This document shows, one piece after another, positions 43,869 to 50,745 of a DNA stretch of 64,000 bases. Made by a program: the position numbers and the translations under genes. Source of the stretch: a virus. The notes under the pieces were generated by a model, which made no database searches, was not told the DNA's origin, and saw only the letters and a list, made by a program, of their open reading frames with translations. The stretch is from positions 102,194 through 166,193 of the IMG/VR virus record IMGVR_UViG_3300044695_004134; one strand, 5' to 3'. Each line of letters opens with the position of its first letter. Positions within the stretch are counted from its first letter, which is position 1.

Positions 43869-44771
43869 TTAAACCTCAATAAATTGAAGTTGGAAATTAT
43901 CCGCTTGTTCTTCGTATTTGTGGTAACCACGTGGGTTAGCAATAATACGTGTAGAACCAATCATATAATCGAAATTATGATGGGTGTGACCATGAGTCCA
44001 CAGTTTGATTTGTGGATGATCCAAAATGAATTCAGACAAGTCTGAACTGTATGCACCGTTCACCATAACATCATTTTCATATTGTGGCTTCGTTGATTGC
44101 TTAGAAGGAGCATGATGGCCAACAACAATCCAGTTTTTAAGTGGTTGTGCAACAATCGCTTCGTCCAATGCTTTCAATGTAGCCTTATGTTCACGCACAG
44201 ATTTTTCCGGAGAAAACTTGCCTGTACGTGTGTGAAATTCATTTTTCACAATATTAGTGTAGTCTGTGCTTCCGTCTTCTTTGGTGCCATAAACAGGCAC
44301 TTTGTAATTAACCACTTCATCACTATCCTCAATGATACGATAATCGTTCATGTAACCTTTGATACCATACAAGGTGTTTGGGTCTTCCTTGTTCATATCT
44401 GTCCATAGTGAAGCGCCAAAGAACATTGTGCCTTTGATATCAATACATTCTTTTTCTAGAATGTGAAGATTGACCAAATAACCAAGGTTAGTACGGAGAT
44501 TTGTAAGAGACTTAGCAAAATCACCGTGATAATGTTCATGGTTTCCGAGAATGTAAATGACATGAGGAAATCTTGCAGAGCATTCTTGGAAGAATGTATG
44601 AATTTTATTAGACTTATCATGTTCACCTCGGAGGTTATAAGTATCACGAACAAGGACTTCCTTGGCAACACAAATGTCACCAGAGAGAATCAACACATCA
44701 GCACCTTCGGTGTTCTCCAAGGAAATCGTACCGAATTCCAGGTGAACATCAGAACATAGAGCAACTTTCAT
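43869..44771 (-). CDS. Calcineurin-like metallophosphoesterase
   Basis: The 300-aa protein has the full metal-site order: LCSDVHLEFG, VLILSGDICV, YILGNHEHYHG, WIVVGHHAPS and LWTHGHTHHNFDYMIG. Such enzymes cut phosphoesters in nucleotides, nucleic acids or proteins; the substrate is unknown. A consensus sigma70 promoter inside the upstream tiny gene (44884-44912) may drive it. Confidence 0.88.
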   Translation of the reverse strand: MKVALCSDVHLEFGTISLENTEGADVLILSGDICVAKEVLVRDTYNLRGEHDKSNKIHTFFQECSARFPHVIYILGNHEHYHGDFAKSLTNLRTNLGYLVNLHILEKECIDIKGTMFFGASLWTDMNKEDPNTLYGIKGYMNDYRIIEDSDEVVNYKVPVYGTKEDGSTDYTNIVKNEFHTRTGKFSPEKSVREHKATLKALDEAIVAQPLKNWIVVGHHAPSKQSTKPQYENDVMVNGAYSSDLSEFILDHPQIKLWTHGHTHHNFDYMIGSTRIIANPRGYHKYEEQADNFQLQFIEV

Positions 44772-44772
44772 T

Positions 44773-44928
44773 TTAATCTTCCTTCGTTTTAATACTTAAC
44801 AAACAACCGAGCGCCAACAAAAACCACCAAGGCGACCAATCATAAAATTGGACCAAACAAGCGGTACCCGAAAGTACAGCCAAATTATAACACAGAACCA
44901 AAGCAATGTCAAGTGAATTTTTATTCAT
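44773..44928 (-). CDS. Tiny membrane protein (51 aa)
   Basis: A 51-codon frame begins in a TAATG overlap with the previous gene. It has two hydrophobic parts (DIALVLCYNLAVLSGTACLV and WWFLLALGCLLS). The sequence also contains a consensus promoter, so coding and promoter functions overlap. Membrane location is inferred. Confidence 0.5.
   Translation of the reverse strand: MNKNSLDIALVLCYNLAVLSGTACLVQFYDWSPWWFLLALGCLLSIKTKED
44884..44912 (-). promoter_or_regulatory. Consensus sigma70 promoter within the 51-aa gene
   Basis: TTGACA, 17 bp, TATAAT on the minus strand, both boxes perfect. It would start transcription about 110 nt before the metallophosphoesterase gene. Confidence 0.75.
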
Positions 44929-45122
44929 TATGCTTTTACCTTTTCCAAGGAATCTTTACGCATATAGTGAATAGTTTGTGTGTTTGAATGTGAGGGTATT
45001 TGTTTCACAACCGGCAAAAATTCAACACCATCTATGTCTTTGGATGGCCAATGTGGGTAGGTGTAATACACTTCCGCTTGGGAAATTCTATTACGCATCT
45101 TAATGGGAGTATGCATTTTCAT
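44928..45122 (-). CDS. Small protein, unknown
   Basis: The 64-aa hydrophilic protein (MKMHTPIKMRNRISQAEVYY...) starts in an ATGA overlap with the tiny gene upstream and shares a base with the next start. No family recognised. Confidence 0.5.
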   Translation of the reverse strand: MKMHTPIKMRNRISQAEVYYTYPHWPSKDIDGVEFLPVVKQIPSHSNTQTIHYMRKDSLEKVKA

Positions 45123-45244
45123 AATCTAATCAACATAATCAAAAAACAAACGGCAAGAATTCCAAAAGTAAATGTCCGACCCAATAGTGCGCCTAGGAAT
45201 GCACCTAAAACAAAAAGACTATATGAGGATAAGAAGATTTCCAT
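45119..45244 (-). CDS. Tiny glycine-zipper membrane protein (41 aa)
   Basis: A 41-codon frame (MEIFLSSYSLFVLGAFLGAL...) has one or two membrane segments with a GxxxG-like GAFLGALLG. It has no clear ribosome site; a perfect 10-bp inverted repeat abuts the ATG. It is the first gene after promoter 45270-45298 and overlaps the next start by 4 nt. Confidence 0.5.
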   Translation of the reverse strand: MEIFLSSYSLFVLGAFLGALLGRTFTFGILAVCFLIMLIRL

Positions 45245-45277
45245 GTTAGAATCCGAGTTACTTACAAGGATTCTAAC
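45245..45277 (-). repeat. Perfect 10-bp inverted repeat between promoter and ATG
   Basis: GTTAGAATCC and GGATTCTAAC flank 13 bases; the first arm (minus sense) contains the -10 box TAGAAT and the second ends at the ATG at 45244. It may be an operator or an mRNA hairpin at the start codon. Confidence 0.6.
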
Positions 45278-45298
45278 AGACTCACGTTACTTTGTCAA
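45270..45298 (-). promoter_or_regulatory. Sigma70-type promoter at the end of hsp20
   Basis: TTGACA, 17 bp, TAGAAT on the minus strand; the -35 box lies in the last codons of hsp20. It would drive the tiny membrane genes and the phosphoesterase unit. Confidence 0.65.
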
Positions 45299-45757
45299 GG
45301 CTCCTGTTGTATTTTTGCTACAACCGATCTCGATTTTTCGTGGTTTCTTTTCTTCTGGAATGATGTTTACCAGATTGATGACCAATAAACCGTCAGCGAT
45401 ATCAGCATCTTTAACAACGATGGTGTCAGAGAGTACAAATTTGTGGGAAAAATCCCTTGTACCGATACCACGGTGTAGATACTTATCGGAGGTTCTTGCG
45501 GTCTTGATTGATCCATTCACGTAAAGTTTTCCACCTTCCGAAGTGATTTCGATTTCATCACGCTTGAAGCCAGAAACGGCAATTTCAATCGTGTAATTTT
45601 CGTCATCTTCTTTAAGGATGTTGTATGGTGGATAGCTTTGAACCTTTGCACCTTGACCGAGAAGATTGTCGAATTCCTCGAAAGTGCTTAGTAGTCGGTC
45701 GAAACCAACGGTGGATGGAAGCAAAGTTTTGCCGTATGGCAGAGACAGATGTGTCAT
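45287..45757 (-). CDS. Hsp20/alpha-crystallin small heat-shock protein
   Basis: The 156-aa protein has the IbpA-like pattern: LLPSTVGFDRLLSTF at the start, PPYNILKEDDENYTIEIAVSGFKRDEI, GKLYVNGSIK, and YLHRGIGTRDFSHKFVLSDTI. The final IxI-type contact is weak (RKIEIG). Small heat-shock proteins hold unfolded proteins; those of T4-like phages may protect virion proteins. A 148-base leader with hairpins precedes it. Confidence 0.92.
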   Translation of the reverse strand: MTHLSLPYGKTLLPSTVGFDRLLSTFEEFDNLLGQGAKVQSYPPYNILKEDDENYTIEIAVSGFKRDEIEITSEGGKLYVNGSIKTARTSDKYLHRGIGTRDFSHKFVLSDTIVVKDADIADGLLVINLVNIIPEEKKPRKIEIGCSKNTTGALTK

Positions 45758-45906
45758 AGTTTTCTCCTAAAAGCGAGTTAATTAAAATTACTACCCCGAA
45801 GGCATAGTAGTCCTGCTTACTTAATACAGGGTCAACTAACGGGTGACAGTGCAATTGCCCGGACGCCTTTTACCGTAGCATCAAACAGCCCTAAGGTGGG
45901 CTCTTT
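45758..45906 (-). promoter_or_regulatory. Structured leader of hsp20
   Basis: Between regA and hsp20 lie two hairpins on the minus strand: AGCCC-ACCTTA-GGGCT (45887-45902), just after the regA stop, and CTAC..CC-TTCG-GG..GTAG (45791-45810) followed by a U-rich stretch. The first may be a weak terminator, the second an attenuator. An RNA thermometer is possible, but I do not see the AGGAG site paired. Confidence 0.4.
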
Positions 45907-46320
45907 TTATTTATCCGTTGATTGTGGTTTTTTGCTACCAATGTTATACTTGGGTACAAGTTGCCAATCGTTCTTCTCTTTATGAGACAGAATCTTAACC
46001 TGAGACAGTGAGACTGTTGGTTCTACAGTCTGTTCCTTTTTGACAATCTTAATGAGTTCCCAATCTTCCAGCAAGTTGGTAACAGTGTTTCTCCGAGCAA
46101 TATCATTCTCGGTTAAATCCGTTGGTTTACCATCCAAAGAAAACAGTTCTTTGAAATGTACGATATAATACTTACCTTGCTTATGTAGAATGTGGCAAGA
46201 TTGGTAAAGTATTTTTTCTTTTTTGGATGCAACACCGATGCGTGTGAGAGTTTCACGTACTTTTAAAAAGTCGTCCTTTTCACCTAGTGTCACCTCTACC
46301 ATATCTTCTATTTTAATCAT
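45907..46320 (-). CDS. regA: RegA translational repressor
   Basis: RegA binds early mRNAs near their starts and blocks translation. The 137-aa protein matches T4 RegA in order: IKIEDMVEVTLGEKDDFLKVRETLTRIG, KILYQSCHILHKQGKYYIVHFKELF, DIARRNTVTNLLEDW. The tail after about residue 120 is longer than in T4. As in T4 it follows genes 44 and 62; its start shares one base with the gene 62 stop. Confidence 0.95.
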   Translation of the reverse strand: MIKIEDMVEVTLGEKDDFLKVRETLTRIGVASKKEKILYQSCHILHKQGKYYIVHFKELFSLDGKPTDLTENDIARRNTVTNLLEDWELIKIVKKEQTVEPTVSLSQVKILSHKEKNDWQLVPKYNIGSKKPQSTDK

Positions 46321-46703
46321 TATTTCTTCACTCCGCCTTTATCTAGTTTTTCTTTTATCAAAGCGATTTGTTCATCCGATAGAATACGTAATGCTTCTTT
46401 GGCCTTTTCGTTGGAATAGCCAAAGTATTCTTTAACACACTCTAAATCCTTAACCGCTGCCTGTTTTTGCCAAGCGTGAAACTTGCGTTTCATAGGTCTA
46501 ATTGTATTTAGAAGATATTGGAATTGTAAAGTTTCTGGTAGATGATGATTCATATTCAACTCATTCACATATAAAATGCAATCGAGTTGATATGAGAGTG
46601 AACGATTAACAAGAAACGGCTTGTATGATTTGAAATCTAATTCTTCATCGGAAAATTTATTTCTTTTGCTTAGAACGAGTTCAACAAAATCGAATGGACT
46701 CAT
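46320..46703 (-). CDS. 62: Clamp loader small subunit (T4 gp62)
   Basis: The 127-aa protein is helical and starts MSPFDFVELVLSKRNKF; it contains YQLDCILYVNELN and RPMKRKFHAWQKQ as in gp62 of other T4-like phages. It is shorter than T4 gp62 (187 aa). With gp44 it loads the gp45 clamp. Position between 44 and regA is the standard order. Confidence 0.9.
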   Translation of the reverse strand: MSPFDFVELVLSKRNKFSDEELDFKSYKPFLVNRSLSYQLDCILYVNELNMNHHLPETLQFQYLLNTIRPMKRKFHAWQKQAAVKDLECVKEYFGYSNEKAKEALRILSDEQIALIKEKLDKGGVKK

Positions 46704-46710
46704 ATTATTC

Positions 46711-47652
46711 TCACTTAAAAGAACAATCGGCCATCAATTCTGTCAAGAATGCCATCAAATTAATCTCTTGGTCGGCAACAAATGCAGACTGATACTGATA
46801 TTTTGCAAGATGCAAAACTGCTTGAGGAATACTATCCGGTGTCATAACCTCATAAAGAGATTCATAAATCTTCCTGAAGATAGAAGCTGAATCGGAGTCA
46901 ATGTTATTGATAACCCACTTTCGAGCCAGACCAAAGTCTTTCTCTTTTACGGCTTTAATTAAATCAGAAATTTGTAGGTCGGATACAGATGCAAGGATGC
47001 CCTTGTCAATTGTACCACCAACAGAATAACGCTGTAGTTCATTGAGAACACGGCGATTATCTGGAAAGTGTTTTGTAATAACTGATGCTACAACTTGCTT
47101 GTCGTATACAATGTTTTCTTGTTCAAGAATCCATTCCACACGCTTGAAGAACTGTGCGGCCATCTTTGCTTTTTGACCATTCTGAATCTTAAATTCAACC
47201 ACAGAACAACGAGAGTGTAGGGGGTCGATGATACGATTCTTGAAGTTACAAGTAAAGATGAAAGAACAGTTAACTGCGAATTCTTCCATTGCACCACGAA
47301 GTGCAGGTTGTGTGGAATTTGGATTTAGATAATCAGCTTCATCAATAATGATGACCTTGCGGCCACCAGAAAGGCTCATTGATGATGCATAGTTTTTGAT
47401 TTTGTTGCGGAATGTGTCAATGCCGCTTTCGTCCGACCCGTTGATGACGATGTAGTCACAGCCAACTTCTTCACATAGGGCTTTTGCGATTGTAGTTTTG
47501 CCGACCCCTGCGGATCCAGCAAGTAGCAAATTTGGGATTTCTTTTCTGTTAACATATTCCTGAAAGGTTGTTTTAATAGACTCCGGAAGAATACAGTCCT
47601 CAATTTTGTGAGGACGATACTTTTCCACCCATAGCATTTGGTTGCTTTCCAT
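46711..47652 (-). CDS. 44: Clamp loader ATPase (T4 gp44)
   Basis: The 313-aa AAA+ protein begins MLWVEKYRPHKIEDCILP and has Walker A LAGSAGVGKTTI, Walker B VIIIDEADYL, and the sensor/SRC-like LHSRCSVVEF. It forms a 4:1 complex with gp62 to open gp45 rings. Family length is normal. Confidence 0.95.
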   Translation of the reverse strand: MESNQMLWVEKYRPHKIEDCILPESIKTTFQEYVNRKEIPNLLLAGSAGVGKTTIAKALCEEVGCDYIVINGSDESGIDTFRNKIKNYASSMSLSGGRKVIIIDEADYLNPNSTQPALRGAMEEFAVNCSFIFTCNFKNRIIDPLHSRCSVVEFKIQNGQKAKMAAQFFKRVEWILEQENIVYDKQVVASVITKHFPDNRRVLNELQRYSVGGTIDKGILASVSDLQISDLIKAVKEKDFGLARKWVINNIDSDSASIFRKIYESLYEVMTPDSIPQAVLHLAKYQYQSAFVADQEINLMAFLTELMADCSFK

Positions 47653-47678
47653 TCAAATTCTCCATAATAATATAATAA

Positions 47679-47885
47679 TTAAAGGGGTGAACCGTCTTTC
47701 CACTCCCAACCCAAACATAGTGCCATCATTTTACGATGAAACCAGTTTGGTTTTTTCACAATAGAAATACTCAACCCATAATTTCCACCAATTCGATAAA
47801 AACCAGAATATTTTGGCGGTACATAAAAACTATATGGCTGAGTAGCCGCATTCGTTATGTAAGGGGATGAGTTAGACTCACTCAT
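47679..47885 (-). CDS. Small protein, unknown
   Basis: The 68-aa product has a Tyr/Pro/Gly-rich middle (YSFYVPPKYSGFYRIGGNYG) and a Trp-rich end. It overlaps the DsbA-like gene by 4 nt. No family recognised. Confidence 0.55.
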   Translation of the reverse strand: MSESNSSPYITNAATQPYSFYVPPKYSGFYRIGGNYGLSISIVKKPNWFHRKMMALCLGWEWKDGSPL

Positions 47886-48157
47886 TTCGTTTCAGTCATT
47901 CCGATGTAGAGTGCTTCAAACTCATTATCTTCCGTGACTTCTTCTTGGAAAGATTGTTTGTGGTGTGTCTTTGCCATACGGCGAAGAACCTTTTTTGGAA
48001 TTTTAAAGTTATCATAAAGTGCATCGATAACATCTTTGATAGCTTCTTTGTGTGAATCGATAACTGTCATTTCATTTGAAATTTCAGAGAGAGCATCACG
48101 AATGGATTTGAGTTGGTTCTCATCAAAAGAACCATAGAGTGTAGTCACAGCAGTCAT
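47882..48157 (-). CDS. dsbA: DsbA-like late-transcription dsDNA-binding protein
   Basis: The 91-aa protein resembles T4 DsbA in size and order: a helical start (LKSIRDALSEISNEMTVIDS), KEAIKDVIDALYDNF, KVLRRMAKTHHKQSFQEE and an acidic end. T4 DsbA binds near late promoters and helps late transcription. It lies directly after gene 45, whose clamp also activates late promoters. The match is by pattern. Confidence 0.65.
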   Translation of the reverse strand: MTAVTTLYGSFDENQLKSIRDALSEISNEMTVIDSHKEAIKDVIDALYDNFKIPKKVLRRMAKTHHKQSFQEEVTEDNEFEALYIGMTETK

Positions 48158-48159
48158 AA

Positions 48160-48843
48160 TTATTCTCCGTACTTAGAACCAGTTTCAGTTGTCACCCAAT
48201 ATTCGACAGGAACAGTTGTGTTCTTGAAGTGACCAATACCTTTAGAAGCAATAGTAACTTCATATGCACCAGGAACAAAACGTAGGTTTTCGGTTGCAAA
48301 GAACATACGATATTTTGTACCAGTTCCCTGTACGTTTAAGGTTGTCGAGTTGACATGTGATGCATCGTCTTTTGCATCAAAAGTTTCGATTGTACAAGAT
48401 TCACCGTCAGAAACAAAAGCGATGTTTGGTGAACCAAGTGCTGATGCAACTTTAGAAATCCACTCTAGGTCTTGTGCATCAAGTGAGAATTTAATCTCTG
48501 CATTGTCCATAGAGATAGTCTTATCAGGTGGAACAAGAATAGTTTCTTTAGCCGCTTTACGATACTTGGTGCTAGAACGACCACCAAGGCCTTTGATGAC
48601 AATGTTCTTTTCTTCAATCTCAATTTCAGGTTGTGCATCACGTGCTAGTGTGAGTGTGCCCAAGAAATTGTTGAGGTCGTGAATACCAAATTCAGACTCA
48701 AAGGTATCGGTTAATTCTGCTCTCGCAAGAATGTTTTTTTGTTTAGAGATAGTTTCAATAACATTACCGGGCTTAACATAGATACCCTCATTAATCGTGG
48801 CAAAGTTTTTAAAAATACTCATTGTATTTGTGGAAAGTTTCAT
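48160..48843 (-). CDS. 45: Sliding clamp (T4 gp45)
   Basis: The 227-aa protein follows the gp45 plan: MSIFKNFATINEGIYVKPGN at the start, a central DNLNNFLGTL-like DLNNFLGTLTLARDAQPEI, and ending PVEYWVTTETGSKYGE. The trimeric clamp holds the polymerase and, with gp55, activates late promoters. An in-frame ATG inside (MSIF) is an alternative start 7 codons later. Confidence 0.95.
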   Translation of the reverse strand: MKLSTNTMSIFKNFATINEGIYVKPGNVIETISKQKNILARAELTDTFESEFGIHDLNNFLGTLTLARDAQPEIEIEEKNIVIKGLGGRSSTKYRKAAKETILVPPDKTISMDNAEIKFSLDAQDLEWISKVASALGSPNIAFVSDGESCTIETFDAKDDASHVNSTTLNVQGTGTKYRMFFATENLRFVPGAYEVTIASKGIGHFKNTTVPVEYWVTTETGSKYGE

Positions 48844-48854
48844 AACAATACTCC

Positions 48855-49505
48855 TTAAGTAGGTTCTTGAATTGTATCAGGTCCAAAGGAACTAATCAAG
48901 CAATTCTTCAATTTTTTCTTCAAGTCTTCCAGACTTCCATCATTGTCGATAGTGTGGTCAATATCACCACCAACCCATCTCCATTCAGATTCATGCACAC
49001 CAGATTGTTCAATCATAAATGCTTCAGCTTTGTGGTCATCACGATTTGCTTTTGCGGCAATTTCATACCAATGTGGTTTGATGCCACGTTTAATTTCAAT
49101 TAATGCTCCACCGTGTTTGTTGATAAAAGAAATTTCATTCTGAAATCTAACATCAGTGATAACATAATTTTGTTCAGGTGCGTTATCGATATAGTTTTTT
49201 AACTTAATCACCCAAAAATCTTTATGAAATACATCACGGCCAACTTCTGTACCCATTAATTGTAAGGCAAAACGAGGCGTGAATTCTTTTCCGAATTCGG
49301 ATGACCAGAAATTGTCCGGCTTTTCTCGCCATTCACGTGAGTGTTGTGTATCACCCTCCAACAAATGACGAGGCCAACCAAACATTTCTGCTGTAACATC
49401 CTTAACTCCTTTTGCAAAGGATACAGGTGTGAAACCCATATCTTTAAGCATGTCACCTGCTGTACCTTTACCTGAACCAATAAATCCAAGTAAACCAACG
49501 AGCAT
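48855..49505 (-). CDS. 1: Deoxynucleoside monophosphate kinase (T4 gp1-like)
   Basis: The 216-aa protein has a P-loop LVGLLGFIGSGKGTAGDML, then FAKGVKDVTAEMFGW, LQLMGTEVGRD and VITDVRFQNEI, the order of T4 dNMP kinase. It phosphorylates dNMPs for DNA synthesis. The start shares one base with the upstream glycosyltransferase stop. Confidence 0.92.
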   Translation of the reverse strand: MLVGLLGFIGSGKGTAGDMLKDMGFTPVSFAKGVKDVTAEMFGWPRHLLEGDTQHSREWREKPDNFWSSEFGKEFTPRFALQLMGTEVGRDVFHKDFWVIKLKNYIDNAPEQNYVITDVRFQNEISFINKHGGALIEIKRGIKPHWYEIAAKANRDDHKAEAFMIEQSGVHESEWRWVGGDIDHTIDNDGSLEDLKKKLKNCLISSFGPDTIQEPT

Positions 49506-50302
49506 TACATTTCTCCGACAAAGTTCGCAACGGCAGGCATGTCACCTTGGAAATGGTATGTGCCAATGTGTTGTGTACGCATCCAAGGGCAGAGCCAAAT
49601 TTGACCACCCATGTTACGCCACCATTGACAGAACATGTAATCTTCTGAGAGATAACGTTCAGACTTCGTATCAATCACAGTGTCAAAGTATGCATGAATG
49701 TAACGTGAACCATCAAAGTGTGCTTGACCAACGTGGTCTGGCTTGTACTTGAGATTTGGATATTGTTCCGCAAATTTAGGGAACACTTCACGTTTAATCA
49801 TCATAAAACCGGTACCGATTTCCATGACTTCAAGTGGTTCAGAAACAGAGAACTGTGCGGTACCTTTAACTGGATTGAAAACATAATCACCAGTAACTTT
49901 CTCAAGAACATGCGGTTCAATGTCTGGATGCATTTGAACTGCCTTCTTGACGTTACCCCATTTGATAGCCTTCTTAGGATAAGGACCACCAATAACATCT
50001 TTATCGAGCGCCAACATTGCAATCACATCTTGTGGATTGAAGTTGATATCAGAATCGATAAACAACATATGTGAGCAATCAGAACGATTTAGGAATTCAT
50101 CCACCAAATAGTTCCTTGCACGTGTAATCAAAGACTCATTAAACAAGAATGAGAATTTAACTTCGATTCCATATTGAATACACATACCTTGTAAGTCAAG
50201 ACATGCCTTCATATAGAGTCCATGGTTTTGCCCACCATACATTGGTGTGGCTACAAACAGCTTATGTTTTCTAAGTTCTTCTGTTTTGATTGAAATTTCC
50301 AT
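49505..50302 (-). CDS. Phage glycosyltransferase (GT-A like)
   Basis: The 265-aa protein has LFVATPMYGGQNHGLYM, a DxD-type HMLFIDSDINFNPQDVIAML near residue 80, IGGPYPKK, and EIGTGFMMIKREVF. This family is common in phages and may modify DNA, protein or host glycans. It stands apart from the 14.9-21.2 kb sugar cluster, inside the replication region. A terminator lies just upstream. Confidence 0.75.
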   Translation of the reverse strand: MEISIKTEELRKHKLFVATPMYGGQNHGLYMKACLDLQGMCIQYGIEVKFSFLFNESLITRARNYLVDEFLNRSDCSHMLFIDSDINFNPQDVIAMLALDKDVIGGPYPKKAIKWGNVKKAVQMHPDIEPHVLEKVTGDYVFNPVKGTAQFSVSEPLEVMEIGTGFMMIKREVFPKFAEQYPNLKYKPDHVGQAHFDGSRYIHAYFDTVIDTKSERYLSEDYMFCQWWRNMGGQIWLCPWMRTQHIGTYHFQGDMPAVANFVGEM

Positions 50303-50315
50303 TTGTACTCCAAAA

Positions 50316-50354
50316 TTAAAAAAAAGGAGAGACCATTAGGAAATGGTACTCTCC
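50316..50354 (-). terminator. Intrinsic terminator after the HTH gene
   Basis: GGAGAG-ACCATT / AATGGT-CTCTCC pair around a short loop and are followed by eight or nine T on the minus strand. It ends the HTH gene transcript. Confidence 0.9.
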
Positions 50355-50369
50355 AATGTCAAACCAGAA

Positions 50370-50642
50370 TTAAGCGGTTTGTGGACGAACGCCCATAGCA
50401 CGGCATTGTGCTTTGAAAGACTTGGAAGGAGTTCCAAGACGGTAAACAGCAACCTTAGAGCCATCAGCACGTGACTTAATGTTGGTATAGATAGCATAAC
50501 CTTCGTTACGCAACTCGGCAATACGAGCGGCAACATTGGTAACACCAAAGCGTGAGCGAGCCTGTGCTACGCTGAATGTGTTGTAACCTTCCTTTTTGGT
50601 CAAGGTTTGCAACATTTTTTCCTTAGCGGATACTTTCTTCAT
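50370..50642 (-). CDS. Winged helix-turn-helix protein
   Basis: Start at 50642 (MKKVSAKEKMLQTLTK) has GGAG upstream. The protein (90 aa) has a wHTH layout: YNTFSVAQARSRFGVTNVAARIAEL as helix-turn-helix and GYAIYTNIKS...VAVYRLG as wing. It has its own consensus-like promoter, a leader palindrome and a terminator, so it forms a single-gene unit and may control its own expression. Confidence 0.8.
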   Translation of the reverse strand: MKKVSAKEKMLQTLTKKEGYNTFSVAQARSRFGVTNVAARIAELRNEGYAIYTNIKSRADGSKVAVYRLGTPSKSFKAQCRAMGVRPQTA

Positions 50643-50671
50643 AATAAACTCCATTTTAAAGTTAAGAACAC

Positions 50672-50685
50672 TGCTCAGATGAGCA
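50672..50685 (-). repeat. Leader palindrome TGCTCA-TC-TGAGCA
   Basis: Six-base arms lie between the promoter -10 and the ATG of the HTH gene. It may be an operator for the HTH protein or an mRNA hairpin. Confidence 0.45.
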
Positions 50686-50691
50686 AATCAC

Positions 50692-50720
50692 AGTATACAA
50701 TTATGTAGGATAAAAGTCAA
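50692..50720 (-). promoter_or_regulatory. Sigma70 promoter of the HTH gene
   Basis: TTGACT, 17 bp, TATACT on the minus strand, about 50 nt upstream of the start codon. Confidence 0.7.
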
Positions 50721-50745
50721 GTGTTTTAGCGGTACACTTGAGAAT

